Below, piece by piece: positions 9,171 through 17,708 of a stretch of DNA of 64,000 nt; the stretch's first letter is position 1, and each line of letters opens with the position of its first letter. The notes below the pieces were generated by a model that saw nothing but the letters and a program-made list of their open reading frames with translations, ran no database searches and was not told where the DNA came from. Where the stretch lies: positions 4,570,501 to 4,634,500 of the forward strand of contig NZ_CM001023.1 in NCBI RefSeq assembly GCF_000166275.1, given 5' to 3'. The DNA comes from Algoriphagus machipongonensis (GTDB lineage Bacteria; Bacteroidota; Bacteroidia; Cytophagales; Cyclobacteriaceae). A program made the translations under genes and the position numbers.

Positions 9171-10406
9171 TTAGATCTTCAGCTTCTGTGCCCAATTGAT
9201 CAAAGGACCAGATCCAATACTGGAAATTAGTGCCAAAATTACGAGTCCTATAAATAAGGATTCGGAGACCAATCCAGTTTCTAAGGCTATCAATCCCAGG
9301 ATAATATCCATACTTCCTCTCGTACTCAATCCAAAACCCACTATTATGGACTCCTTTCGATTGATTCCTGCATACCTTCCTCCCAAATAAGCTCCAAAAT
9401 ATTTTGCCAATAAACCCACAATCACAACTACTCCTGTTACTCCTGGGTCAAAAGCCTCCACAAAATTCACTTTCAAACCTATTGAGACAAAGAAAATCGG
9501 AGCAAAAATATTGTTAATAAACTGATGCAATATCTCTTTTGCTTTTTCTGTTAAGTACTCAGAATCTCCAAGGGCTACACCAATAATAAATGCTCCAAAA
9601 ATAGCATGAATTCCAATGAACTCAGTAAATGAAGCAGCAATAAAACATATAGCAAGTGACAGGGATAATAAGCCCCCGGGCCAAGCTAGATTTTTATTGA
9701 TCCAAGGTAAAACACGATTGATCATCCCTTTCCCCAAGGTTAGCATAAAGAAAGTAAAGAAGAGCGTAAGCCCAATCGTTGGCCAAACTCCGAGTCCATC
9801 ACTTCCAGATTCTGAAAGAGACAAAATCACCGAAAACACGATCCATCCAAGGATATCAACTATCATGGCTGCAGCAATTATCAATAGCCCTGTCTGGGTC
9901 TTGAAAATGCCCAAATCCATCAAAATCCTCGCGACCACGGCCAAAGCCGTTATGGAAATAGCTAATCCAAAAAAGGTGGATGCAACTATCCGGTCATTAA
10001 TGTTCACTCCAAGAAATTCAGGGAAGGCATAGGCAAGGACAAAGCCTGCTATAATCGGTAATACCATGGAGGCCACAGCGATTTTTAAGGCGTTTTTACC
10101 TTGATTCCATACCACTTGCAGCTCTACCTCTAAACCTGCTATAAATAATAAGAGTACTACTGAAATCTGCACAAAGCCATCCAAAGCAATATTGGACATT
10201 TCATGAGAAGAAAATAAATACTCATGTGCTACGGGCATTAGGGTTCCCAAAATGGTAGGTCCCAAAATAATTCCGGCTAAAATCTCCCCTACCACTGCTG
10301 GGAGTTTGAATTTTCTGGCTAACTCAGCAAATACTCTTGCTAAGATCAGCATGGCTGCTAGTTGGAGGAGTAAATTAATAACCTCCTTATGGTTTAACGT
10401 TTCCAT
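9171..10406 (-). CDS. Cation:proton antiporter, Kef/CPA2 family
   Basis: A 411-residue integral membrane protein of about twelve helices and no C-terminal regulatory (RCK) domain. The N-terminal motif LPAVVGEILAGIILGPTILG and the later NIFAPIFFVSIGLKVNF are CPA2 landmarks; FGLAISITALAVVARIL holds the paired-helix region where exchange takes place. It should move Na+ or K+ against protons. The gene starts six bases after the universal stress protein gene, so the two form an operon; the USP may be the nucleotide-sensing partner that RCK domains supply in KefB/C. That pairing is inference. Ion specificity is unknown. Confidence 0.9.
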   Translation of the reverse strand: METLNHKEVINLLLQLAAMLILARVFAELARKFKLPAVVGEILAGIILGPTILGTLMPVAHEYLFSSHEMSNIALDGFVQISVVLLLFIAGLEVELQVVWNQGKNALKIAVASMVLPIIAGFVLAYAFPEFLGVNINDRIVASTFFGLAISITALAVVARILMDLGIFKTQTGLLIIAAAMIVDILGWIVFSVILSLSESGSDGLGVWPTIGLTLFFTFFMLTLGKGMINRVLPWINKNLAWPGGLLSLSLAICFIAASFTEFIGIHAIFGAFIIGVALGDSEYLTEKAKEILHQFINNIFAPIFFVSIGLKVNFVEAFDPGVTGVVVIVGLLAKYFGAYLGGRYAGINRKESIIVGFGLSTRGSMDIILGLIALETGLVSESLFIGLVILALISSIGSGPLINWAQKLKI

Positions 10407-10412
10407 GGGAGC

Positions 10413-11243
10413 TTATTTTTTTACAATAAGAAGATTACAAGGTAAAGTACTCAAAAGGTCCTCTAAATCATGAGGAAAAATCCTATCAAAGAAATTCAAC
10501 TTATGTTCATCCCCAACAACCAATAAATCAGCTCCTATTTTTTCACTGAATCGCGCCAGTTCTATGGCCCATCTGCCCCCTGTAACTTTTATGTTTATTT
10601 TCAAATCTCCTTGATCAAGTTTTCCCAAAATCCCTTCTACATATTTGATTTCATCCTGAACCAATTGACGTCTTGTATGGGCTACCTCCTGCTCAGAGTC
10701 TTCTGCAGCAGTCCCCATTTGCAATCCGTACATTTTGATTTCGTTTAAAATGAAAATCTGGTCCGCATCTACCTTTTTTGCAAAATCGATCCCTTGTTTA
10801 ATTAGGAAAGGGGTGATTTGTGCCTGTGTACCATTAAAAACTATTTGAGAAAAACCTGTTGTCTCCAATTTAGGTTCAATTAAAGTCAAAACTGAACAGG
10901 GTGCTTTTCTAATTATTTTTCTCCCTACAGAGCCTAAGTAGTAAGTGAAAATGCTTTCATTTTTTAATGCACCTGCTACCAACAAGTCAATTTCCTCCTC
11001 ATGACAGGCTTCGATGATCATTTTCACCGGTTTGCCTTCTTTCCAGATAACTTTCGTTTTCTCGGCACTTAGATTTGCTTTTTCAATGAGCCCCTGAAGC
11101 TTTGCTTCTCTTTCATCGGATCTTTTACCCACGTGTATGAGCACTAATTGGGAATCAAATAGGTTCACCAACCTGTTTGTTTCAGATAACAAAGCCTCTA
11201 TTCTAGGGGAAAAGGCTATGGCAAGGGCTATTTTATGATACAT
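10413..11243 (-). CDS. Tandem universal stress protein (two UspA domains)
   Basis: About 276 residues. I start at ATG 11243 (MYHKIALAIAFSPRIEALL), because the first beta strand begins there; an earlier in-frame start at 11300 adds 19 residues unlike the family. Two UspA-like halves are visible: the first contains a DLLVAGALKNE...GSVGRKIIRKAPCSVLTL ATP-binding-type segment, the second ends GADLLVVGDEHKLNFF...LPCNLLIVKK. In the second half the glycine-rich loop is altered, so only the first may bind ATP. The gene precedes the Kef-type antiporter by six bases, which suggests a role in regulating ion exchange under stress. Confidence 0.87.
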   Translation of the reverse strand: MYHKIALAIAFSPRIEALLSETNRLVNLFDSQLVLIHVGKRSDEREAKLQGLIEKANLSAEKTKVIWKEGKPVKMIIEACHEEEIDLLVAGALKNESIFTYYLGSVGRKIIRKAPCSVLTLIEPKLETTGFSQIVFNGTQAQITPFLIKQGIDFAKKVDADQIFILNEIKMYGLQMGTAAEDSEQEVAHTRRQLVQDEIKYVEGILGKLDQGDLKINIKVTGGRWAIELARFSEKIGADLLVVGDEHKLNFFDRIFPHDLEDLLSTLPCNLLIVKK

Positions 11244-11455
11244 AATTAAAAAGCTATTTGCCTGAAATAAGCGAATTTTCCCTTTCCGTCCAACATCCAC
11301 AATAATCTTCCCCGTTTATCCTGAGCTATTCCCACTTAAGCTGATATTATACTTTCATAAAAAGTACTCTCTGGCATTTGAAAAAAATTTGATCATTTTT
11401 ATAAGCAACATGGGTATTTTGCCTTTGAAAACAGAATTTATTAACCCTAATATTT

Positions 11456-13048
11456 ATGAGAAAATCATTACTAACCAGCCTTCTGGTGGGAAGTTTAGGC
11501 TTGTCGATGAGCGCCTTTGCGCAATCAGACTATCCTTCACTTTCGCAAATTGACCAGAGACTTAAACAAATCAGCTCAAATAGCGCCGCTACATTAACCT
11601 CACTTACCAAAACAGAAGGAGGCAAGGATATCTGGGCTCTGAAGATCGGTACTGGAGAAATGGATGAAAAACCTGCCATTGCAGTGGTCGGCGGTGTAGA
11701 AGGATATCAGTTGATCAGTGTGGAATTGGCACTTCAATTTGCTGAGAAATTAACAGCAGAGCATGGAGATGCATTGGAAAAAACCACATTTTATGTTTTC
11801 CCAAACATGTCTCCTGATGCCTATGAGCAATATTTTTCTTCCGTAAAATACGAGCGCAGAGGAAATGCTGCTACCGTAGATCATGATCGGGATGGAGTAG
11901 CATCAGAAAATGGATATACCGATCTTGATGGAAACGGCATGATCACATGGATGAGAGTAGAAGATCCTATGGGAGACTACGTTATCTCAAAAGAAGATGA
12001 TCGGGTTTTAGAAAAAGCCAACAAGTCTAAAGGTGAATCAGGACAGTATTCCTTGTACAAAGAATCCAAAGACGATGACCAAGACGGTGAGTTTGCAGAA
12101 GATTTAGAAGAAGGAATTGCCTTCAACAAATCCCTGACTTACAAATTCCCGGTTTTTGAACCCTTGGCTGGTGACATGCCAGTAACTCAAGTAGAAACCC
12201 GTGCGCTGCTAGACTATTTATACAATCAATGGAATATTTTTGCGATTGTTACATTTTCTCCTGCCAACAACCTTTCTTCTCCGCTTAAATACAATGCAGG
12301 AGGCGCAAATAAAAGAGTTGTCACTTCGATTCTAGAAAAAGATCAGGCGATAAATGCAATGGTTTCGGACCTTTATAATGAGACGATTTCACAAAAAGCA
12401 TTTAAGCAAAATAACCAGGGTACAGATGGGGATTTCTTCCAATGGGCTTACTTCCATTTTGGTAGACTTAGCTTCAGTACCCCGGGCTATTGGACTCCAG
12501 AATTCAAGGAAAAGACGAATGCTGAAGCTAACTTATTAGCCTGGGCAGACTCGCTGGGATGGGAAAACACTTTCACTCCATGGAAAGAAATCTCACACCC
12601 AGACTTCCCAAACCAAAAAGTTGAAGTTGGGGGTGTCAATCCATTTATGATGGACAACCCTCCTTATGAGAAAGCAGCTGAAATAGCAGAAGAACATACA
12701 GACTTCTTATTACAGCTTGCTTCCAAGCAACCAAATCTTGAGCTGCATAACCTAAAAACAGAAGATTTGGGTAAAGGACTAACCAGAGTAACGGTAGATT
12801 TATTTAATAACTCTCCAATCCCAACCCACTCACAAATGGGAGAAAGATCCAGATGGTTAAGGAAAATCAGAGTGGATATTGAAACTCCTGCTGAGGATTT
12901 AATTTCAGGAGATAAAATCAAATTGATCGATTCCATTGGCGCTTATGAAAAAGTAGAGCTTAGCTGGATCGTGAAAGGAAATGGAAACTTATCCATCAAA
13001 GCGGGTGCAGCCCATACAGGCATTGCAACAAAAAACATTAAACTCTAA
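11456..13048 (+). CDS. Secreted M14 carboxypeptidase paralogue lacking the zinc and catalytic residues
   Basis: A 530-residue protein with a signal peptide ending near AFA-Q (residues 1-23). It aligns without gaps to the next gene across the metal motif (KPAIAVVGGVEGYQ against KPAMWIDGNIHSNE), but the zinc His is Glu82, the zinc Glu is Gln85, the third ligand His is Ser268 (VTFSPANN against QSFHNSGG), and the FTYSNEL segment holding the catalytic Glu reads FSTPGYW. Asp-rich loops (DHDRDG, DLDGNG, DDDQDG) resemble calcium-binding turns and are kept in both. A beta-rich C-terminal domain is shared as well. It is therefore probably a non-enzymatic partner or binding protein. Start ATG 11456; the active paralogue follows after 12 bases. 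Confidence 0.85.
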   Translation: MRKSLLTSLLVGSLGLSMSAFAQSDYPSLSQIDQRLKQISSNSAATLTSLTKTEGGKDIWALKIGTGEMDEKPAIAVVGGVEGYQLISVELALQFAEKLTAEHGDALEKTTFYVFPNMSPDAYEQYFSSVKYERRGNAATVDHDRDGVASENGYTDLDGNGMITWMRVEDPMGDYVISKEDDRVLEKANKSKGESGQYSLYKESKDDDQDGEFAEDLEEGIAFNKSLTYKFPVFEPLAGDMPVTQVETRALLDYLYNQWNIFAIVTFSPANNLSSPLKYNAGGANKRVVTSILEKDQAINAMVSDLYNETISQKAFKQNNQGTDGDFFQWAYFHFGRLSFSTPGYWTPEFKEKTNAEANLLAWADSLGWENTFTPWKEISHPDFPNQKVEVGGVNPFMMDNPPYEKAAEIAEEHTDFLLQLASKQPNLELHNLKTEDLGKGLTRVTVDLFNNSPIPTHSQMGERSRWLRKIRVDIETPAEDLISGDKIKLIDSIGAYEKVELSWIVKGNGNLSIKAGAAHTGIATKNIKL

Positions 13049-13060
13049 TCTCTAAAAATC

Positions 13061-14797
13061 ATGAAAACAACAAAAATAATCGTTGGGCTGGCTTTTAGTG
13101 CTATGAGTCTGACAAGTATCGAAACGAATGCTCAAGAAAATTTCTTCCAGGCAGTAGGAACTCCTTACAACCCAAAAGTAGAAATCGCATTCAACCGCTA
13201 TTATTCTTATGAAGGGTTAGTAGACAAAATGGAAAAAATTGCTGCTGCCCATCCAGATATTGCAAAAATTGAATCCATAGGTAAATCATATGAAGGTCAA
13301 GATATGATGACCTTGACTATTACTGATTTTTCCACTGGGAAGGATACTGACAAACCTGCCATGTGGATCGATGGAAACATTCACTCCAATGAAGTTCAGG
13401 GGGGAGAATTTTCTTTGTATGCAGCCTGGTATTTGACAGAGATGCATGCTGACAACGAATTCATAAAGCAACTCCTGAGAGATAAAACATTTTACATCAC
13501 TCCATCTATTAACCCAGATGCGAGAAACAACTTTTTCCGTGAACCAAATACTGCTAACTCACCAAGATCAGGTATGATGGTGTTGGATAATGATGGAGAT
13601 GGTCAAAATGGTGAAGATGGAATGGATGATCTAGATGGCGACGGACATATTACGATGATGATCCGGAAATCTCCAACGGGAAGATATATCAAAGATCCTC
13701 AAGACCCTCGCAAACTGATCATGGTTGGCGCTGACAAAGTGGGTGAGTATGAGATTCTAGGTCAAGAAGGTACTGACGGTGATGGTGATGGACGTGTCAA
13801 TGACGACGGCGTAGGTTATTATGACCCAAATAGAGACTGGGGTTGGAACTGGCAGCCAGATTATATCCAGCGAGGCGCTTTAAGATATCCATTTAGCCTT
13901 CCAGAAAACCGAAATGTCATGGAGTTTGTGATGGAGCACCCAAATATTGCAGGGGCGCAAAGTTTCCACAACTCTGGAGGTATGATCTTAAGAGGCCCTG
14001 GTGCGGAAGAAGATTTGGGAACCTACAATCGGGATGACATCAGGATTTATGATGCCATTGCTTCAAAAGGAGAAGAAATGATTCCAGGCTATAGATACCT
14101 AACAGTCTATAAAGATTTGTATTCAGTCTTTGGAGGTGAATTAGATTGGTTTTATGGAACCAGAGGCGTTTTCACATACTCCAATGAGTTAATGACCTCC
14201 TATCTTTATTTCCATAAAAATGGCCAAGGCGGAAGAAATCAAGATGAGATGTATGAAGTTGATGAGCTTCTAACCATGGGCGATGCATTTGTTATGTGGC
14301 ATGAATTTGAGCATCCGCAATTTGGAGAGGTAGAAATCGGTGGTTTCAAAAAGACCTTTGGAAGAGCACATCCAGGCTTTTTATTAGAGCAAGATGCGCA
14401 TAGAAATGCTGCATTCACTATCTATCACGCATATCATACTCCAAAACTTTCTGTATTAGATGTTAAGGAGGAAGACCTAGGAGGCGGATTAAAAGCAATC
14501 ACTGCTACAATATTTAATGAGCGCTTGATGCCAACTCACGCTAGCCAAGATCTTAAATACAAGATCGAGAGACCTGACTATGTCACGATTGAGGGAGTTA
14601 ACGTAGTAGCAGGCTTTATTGTAGAGGATGAAGATTTCAACAAGTTTACTGAGCAAAAGAACAATCCAACCAGAATAGAGGTTGCCAATATCCCTGGAAT
14701 GACCGGAGTAAAAGTGAAGTGGATCGTTTCTTCTGGTTCCAATTATTCCATCAATGTGGACTCTGCTAAAGGCGGAAAAGCAAGTTGGAAGAAATAA
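13061..14797 (+). CDS. Secreted M14 family zinc carboxypeptidase, active-site complete
   Basis: A 578-residue exported metallopeptidase (signal peptide residues 1-24). Zinc ligands His108 and Glu111 (GNIHSNE) and His303 (SFHNSGG), substrate-binding Asn257-Arg258 (DPNRDW) and catalytic Glu376 (FTYSNEL) are all present. Asp-rich loops at about 177-195 and 239-250 (DNDGDG, DLDGDG, TDGDGDG) look like calcium sites inserted in the catalytic domain. Residues after about 440 form a beta domain also found in the paralogue upstream. No T9SS C-terminal sorting domain is obvious, so periplasmic location is most likely. It should trim C-terminal residues from peptides or peptidoglycan-like substrates; specificity is unknown. 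Confidence 0.92.
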   Translation: MKTTKIIVGLAFSAMSLTSIETNAQENFFQAVGTPYNPKVEIAFNRYYSYEGLVDKMEKIAAAHPDIAKIESIGKSYEGQDMMTLTITDFSTGKDTDKPAMWIDGNIHSNEVQGGEFSLYAAWYLTEMHADNEFIKQLLRDKTFYITPSINPDARNNFFREPNTANSPRSGMMVLDNDGDGQNGEDGMDDLDGDGHITMMIRKSPTGRYIKDPQDPRKLIMVGADKVGEYEILGQEGTDGDGDGRVNDDGVGYYDPNRDWGWNWQPDYIQRGALRYPFSLPENRNVMEFVMEHPNIAGAQSFHNSGGMILRGPGAEEDLGTYNRDDIRIYDAIASKGEEMIPGYRYLTVYKDLYSVFGGELDWFYGTRGVFTYSNELMTSYLYFHKNGQGGRNQDEMYEVDELLTMGDAFVMWHEFEHPQFGEVEIGGFKKTFGRAHPGFLLEQDAHRNAAFTIYHAYHTPKLSVLDVKEEDLGGGLKAITATIFNERLMPTHASQDLKYKIERPDYVTIEGVNVVAGFIVEDEDFNKFTEQKNNPTRIEVANIPGMTGVKVKWIVSSGSNYSINVDSAKGGKASWKK

Positions 14798-14850
14798 AAG
14801 TATAACCGCGTGGATCCTTATTCAGCGATCATACGGTTCAATTAAAAAAA

Positions 14851-14880
14851 TACGGAGCATAACTGCTCCGTATTTTTTTT
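14851..14880 (+). terminator. Rho-independent terminator after the M14 peptidase pair
   Basis: Nine-pair perfect stem TACGGAGCA / TGCTCCGTA with a four-base loop, followed by eight T. An A-run on the left side makes it usable in both directions. Confidence 0.9.
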
Positions 14881-15079
14881 TACCTATTGGTGTTACTTTT
14901 AATTAGCTTTTGACTAATAGTATTCTGGAGCTAAGCTATTCTTTGAATCTAAGGTCAAATCCATTCTGAAGCATATTTCCAGCTAGAACTAAATAATGTC
15001 TAAGCTCTCTTCTACAAGTTGATCAAGTAGCTGAGCATTGAATTGGGCATAAAAGCTATATGTTTATAAAAGCCCTAAA

Positions 15080-15116
15080 AAAGAAAAACCCTGCATCCTT
15101 TACAGGAGCAGGGTTT
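15080..15116 (-). terminator. Rho-independent terminator for the secreted small-protein gene
   Basis: On the minus strand AAACCCTGC / GCAGGGTTT forms a nine-pair stem, extended inside by TCCT/AGGA, followed by a T-rich tail (TTTTTCTTTTTT). It lies 22 bases after the stop codon at 15138. Confidence 0.88.
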
Positions 15117-15137
15117 GTCAAATAATAGCTGGTTGAA

Positions 15138-15701
15138 TTATAAGCTTGTAACGTAAGATTCAAAACCACCCGCTGTAGAAACTTTGAAAGAAATGTTTCC
15201 ATCAGGCTTAGCGATTGAATAAATCTTGTGAAGACCTTGTGGGTTTTCGATAACTTCAGAGTGGATTAAGTGCTCTCCATCATAGATAGAAACCATTACT
15301 TCCTTAGCCTCCAAGTTACTTACCAAAAGTCTGTACTTGTCAGATCCCATTTTAGATACTCTTGAGAATACTGCTGGAGCTTCAGCGACAAACGTGTCGA
15401 AAGTTGCTGTTCTACGAGTACCAGACTCATCTAGTACCTCTACAGAATATACTCCTTCTGGAAGTGCGTTAAGGTCATATCTTTTCGCAAATGCAGCTTC
15501 CTTGTTGATTCGATCTCTCATCACTAATCTGTCATTACCGTCAGTGATCTTTACGATTACAGTACCTTGAGGAACAGCAGTATATGTAACTGCTACCTTT
15601 TTAGCTTCGGTTTGTCTAATGTTGACAACCTTGTCTTCATCTGTTGCGAACGCTCCTGTTGCAAGTCCTGCAGCAAAAAGCAAAGTGAATAATTTTTTCA
15701 T
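15138..15701 (-). CDS. Secreted protein with two beta-sandwich repeats, T9SS sorting-domain-like
   Basis: About 187 residues. The start is ATG 15701 (MKKLFTLLFAAGLATGAFA, a clear signal peptide); the frame runs ten codons further up but without signal-peptide character. The mature part has two similar halves of about 80 residues. The first contains YDLNALPEGVYSVEVLDESG, which resembles the end of Por-type C-terminal sorting domains and of DUF3244 proteins; the second contains VMVSIYDGEHLIHSEV. It is all-beta and lysine-rich and could be an abundant periplasmic or surface protein, supported by a strong promoter candidate, a structured leader and a strong terminator. Function unknown. Confidence 0.8.
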   Translation of the reverse strand: MKKLFTLLFAAGLATGAFATDEDKVVNIRQTEAKKVAVTYTAVPQGTVIVKITDGNDRLVMRDRINKEAAFAKRYDLNALPEGVYSVEVLDESGTRRTATFDTFVAEAPAVFSRVSKMGSDKYRLLVSNLEAKEVMVSIYDGEHLIHSEVIENPQGLHKIYSIAKPDGNISFKVSTAGGFESYVTSL

Positions 15702-15738
15702 TTTAATAATTGGTTTAATAGGTTGTTTCAATTTTTGA

Positions 15739-15786
15739 TGTAACCGCTAAATGGCTATTCCACTTAGGGGGCTATTTGGGGTTACA
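15739..15786 (-). promoter_or_regulatory. Nested stem-loop in the 5' leader of the secreted small protein
   Basis: On the minus strand TGTAACC (15786-15780) pairs with GGTTACA (15745-15739), and inside it CTAAGTGG (15767-15760) pairs with CCATTTAG (15754-15747) around the loop AATAG. It lies about 38 bases above the ATG at 15701 and contains the end of a small open frame. No T-run follows, so it is not a terminator; a stability or translation-control element is likely. Confidence 0.5.
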
Positions 15787-15812
15787 GGGTCTCCGAGTTC
15801 TTGTCCGGACAT
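15747..15812 (-). CDS. Possible 21-residue leader peptide (uORF)
   Basis: On the minus strand an ATG at 15812-15810 opens 21 codons (MSGQELGDPVTPNSPLSG...) and stops inside the nested hairpin. It begins only a few bases after the predicted transcription start. There is no homology argument and the frame may be chance; it is listed because of its position between promoter and hairpin. Confidence 0.25.
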   Translation of the reverse strand: MSGQELGDPVTPNSPLSGIAI

Positions 15813-15823
15813 TGTTTACTCTA

Positions 15824-15853
15824 CAAAGGTAACTAACGGAAATGGTTTTGCAA
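15824..15853 (-). promoter_or_regulatory. Promoter for the secreted small protein
   Basis: On the minus strand TTTGC (TTG at 15853-15851 region), 19 bases, then TACCTTTG (15831-15824). The same -33/-7 pair with identical spacing occurs before the tRNA-Phe gene in this window, which supports it as the primary sigma consensus here. Predicted leader is about 115 bases. Confidence 0.65.
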
Positions 15854-16163
15854 ATGTTTCAACAAAAAATACTTTTTATTAATGATTCCTTAACAATTCA
15901 GTGTAATTATTAACGATAATACATTTTTTTTCCGATAACGATTGCGAAAACCCTTTCATTTCGACTTTGAGGTCAACTGGAAAATAAAATTCTGTTTTTT
16001 TGATATTTACAAAATCAGATAAACGGAATGATTCAAAAAATCGGCGAAAAATAAATTGATATTTGGCAAAAATTTTTTCAAAAAAAATTTCATTTCAAGC
16101 TAAAATCATCAAAATCCGCAAAAAAACACCTCAATTACCAAGAGATTTTAAACCACAATTCAC
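15854..16163. other. AT-rich intergenic region, no gene seen
   Basis: About 300 bases with long A and T runs between the secreted-protein promoter and the DUF4252 terminator. I see no credible coding frame, RNA gene or ordered repeat. Such a stretch could act as an upstream promoter element or be relaxed spacer. Confidence 0.5.
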
Positions 16164-16190
16164 AAAAAATGCCGACTATCTCTAGTCGGC
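16164..16190 (-). terminator. Rho-independent terminator of the sigma factor/DUF4252 operon
   Basis: On the minus strand GCCGACTA, loop GAGA, TAGTCGGC, followed by ATTTTTT. It lies about 45 bases beyond the stop of the last DUF4252 gene. Confidence 0.9.
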
Positions 16191-16233
16191 ACCAAAAATT
16201 AGAACCGGTATTGTCCAATTTTACATTTTGTTA

Positions 16234-16716
16234 TCAGTGAATTCCTTTGCTTGTAGCTTTTGCCAAAGTTTCGGAGTCAAATTCACCTTTTAGCTCTACC
16301 ACCATTAAGTCCCCATCATCTCCACCTACGAGCACAACCAAATCTGAAATAGTTCTATTTCCTTTGGAATACACCAAAACTCCCCCACTTCCTTCAGATG
16401 CTTCCATTAATAAGTCATATCGCTCTTTCTCCAGTCCCTTCTGCAAAGATTTAAATTCAATTCTGCTCGCATCTATTCTATCTGGTAGAGTAAAGAAATT
16501 TAGCTTCTCAATAGACCTTGCTACAGTAGCCATATCATCTTCGTCAAGATCAATTTTAAATCCCTCAGCAAAATTCATAAAATTGCCTCCTAGCTCCATG
16601 TGGAAAAAATCATCCTCTCCTTTATATTTTTCATAGAGAGCTTTTACGCTTTTACTTTGCGCTTGAACTGCCATCACTGAGACAATCAGCGTCAATGTTA
16701 AAATCAACTTTTTCAT
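16234..16716 (-). CDS. DUF4252 exported protein (second copy)
   Basis: A 160-residue protein with a signal peptide ending VQAQ (about residue 20). The mature part (KALYEKYKGEDDFFHMELGGNFMNFA...LVVLVGGDDGDLMVVELKGEF) is the DUF4252 family of Bacteroidota, small exported proteins of unknown function. It is a paralogue of the gene just upstream: both have a KYxxDD-FxxxxxxxxFMxxA opening and an LxGDxDGxxxxxxLxGxF close. It is last in a four-gene operon headed by an ECF sigma factor, so its expression is probably under that regulator. Confidence 0.88.
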   Translation of the reverse strand: MKKLILTLTLIVSVMAVQAQSKSVKALYEKYKGEDDFFHMELGGNFMNFAEGFKIDLDEDDMATVARSIEKLNFFTLPDRIDASRIEFKSLQKGLEKERYDLLMEASEGSGGVLVYSKGNRTISDLVVLVGGDDGDLMVVELKGEFDSETLAKATSKGIH

Positions 16717-16738
16717 CGTGTATATTGGTTTAGTGTGT

Positions 16739-17278
16739 TTAATTTTTTGATTTGCTCCCCTTGGAATATGAATCCATTCCCGGTATATCCGTTTTCTCTG
16801 CTAGCATATTGAGATCTTCATAGGTAAACGCCCCCAACATGGAGAGCAAAGTAAACTCTCCATCCTTATCCCCTGAAAGCATCAAAAGCTCTCGAACCAG
16901 ACCTCCTTCTTCTCTTACCATAAACTTCAGGCTGGAACCTTTATCCTGTACATCCATCAGTTCCTCATATTTATTCTTAGTAAGTGTGGACATTGCCTCC
17001 TTATATAAGGAGGTACCATCGACCTCTTCTGAACTCAAGATTCGTATGCCTTTTACTTTTTGAATAAGAGTCCCTAAATCTTCAGCATCCTGATCTGAAT
17101 CAGAATTACTTTTTAAAAAGCCTCCTGCCATTTGCATCATCTTCGGTGAGATATAGACTCTCGAAAATCGATCGTCTTCCATATACTTAGAGAAAAACTT
17201 CTGTATGGCATCATCTTGGGCCTGAACTTTCATTACAAAAGCCATCAAAATGAAGGGTAGTATGATTAACTTTTTCAT
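16739..17278 (-). CDS. DUF4252 exported protein (first copy)
   Basis: About 179 residues from ATG 17278 (MKKLIILPFILMAFVMKVQAQ, a signal peptide). A start eight codons earlier would overlap the preceding gene and spoil the signal. The mature region (FFSKYMEDDRFSRVYISPKMMQMAGGFL ... LLMLSGDKDGEFTLLSMLGAF) is DUF4252. It follows the putative anti-sigma gene with almost no gap and precedes its paralogue by 22 bases. The products may be envelope proteins that signal to, or are controlled by, the sigma factor; this is inferred only from gene order. Confidence 0.87.
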   Translation of the reverse strand: MKKLIILPFILMAFVMKVQAQDDAIQKFFSKYMEDDRFSRVYISPKMMQMAGGFLKSNSDSDQDAEDLGTLIQKVKGIRILSSEEVDGTSLYKEAMSTLTKNKYEELMDVQDKGSSLKFMVREEGGLVRELLMLSGDKDGEFTLLSMLGAFTYEDLNMLAEKTDIPGMDSYSKGSKSKN

Positions 17279-17282
17279 ATGC

Positions 17283-17708
17283 TTACTTTTTATCTGCACC
17301 AAACAAATGGTTGGTTGTGTTTAAATATTTCATATCATTCATTATTTCCATCTGATCCTGGCCTTTGGCCAAATTATTTTGGATCATGGCAAACGCCTCC
17401 ATCACATCTTCATAGGCTTGCCGCTCCTGCTCCTGCTGATAAATCCTCCAGCCGAAGAATGAACTGACAACAATGGCAATTGAAGCCGCCCAATTCAACC
17501 ATGCTGATGGCATCTTTCTAACCTTGGTAGCAGGGATTTGCAAATTCTTGGGCTCCTCTTCTTTATAATCTTCCAGCAAGCCAAACAAACTGCGCTCTTC
17601 CACGAAATCCTCTTGAGTTTTCAGCAATCGCTTTAACTCTCTCTCCTCCTCAAGACTTGATTCGCCTTCCCAATACTTTTCAAGCAATTCTTCTATTCTA
17701 TCTTTCAT
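17283..17708 (-). CDS. Single-pass membrane protein, putative anti-sigma factor
   Basis: A 141-residue protein: acidic helical N-terminus (MKDRIEELLEKYWEGESSLEEERELKRLL), one membrane helix at about 69-87 (WLNWAASIAIVVSSFFGW), then a short charged helical tail. The KYWEGESSLEEERELKRLL opening is the usual start of Bacteroidota proteins encoded directly after ECF sigma genes and resembles anti-sigma zinc-finger-less domains. Its start overlaps the sigma factor stop by four bases, so the two should be made in balance. The tail beyond the helix is too short to be a FecR sensor. Anti-sigma function is inferred from position and topology. Confidence 0.75.
   Translation of the reverse strand: MKDRIEELLEKYWEGESSLEEERELKRLLKTQEDFVEERSLFGLLEDYKEEEPKNLQIPATKVRKMPSAWLNWAASIAIVVSSFFGWRIYQQEQERQAYEDVMEAFAMIQNNLAKGQDQMEIMNDMKYLNTTNHLFGADKK

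Larger units (their letters stand above)
14798..15137. other. Intergenic region with two terminators, no gene seen
   Basis: Between the M14 peptidase (plus) and the secreted small protein (minus). Apart from the two hairpin terminators listed separately I see no coding frame with plausible composition, no RNA gene and no clear repeat. Confidence 0.6.

Noticed and set aside
11870..12110. Asp-rich loops as dockerin or EF-hand domains
   Set aside because: The DxDxDG turns are scattered insertions inside an M14 fold, shared by both paralogues, and lack the paired repeat and helix pattern of dockerins.
14470..14797. T9SS C-terminal sorting domain on the M14 peptidase
   Set aside because: The C-terminal domain is shared with the inactive paralogue and lacks the usual short terminal strand pattern of Por sorting domains.
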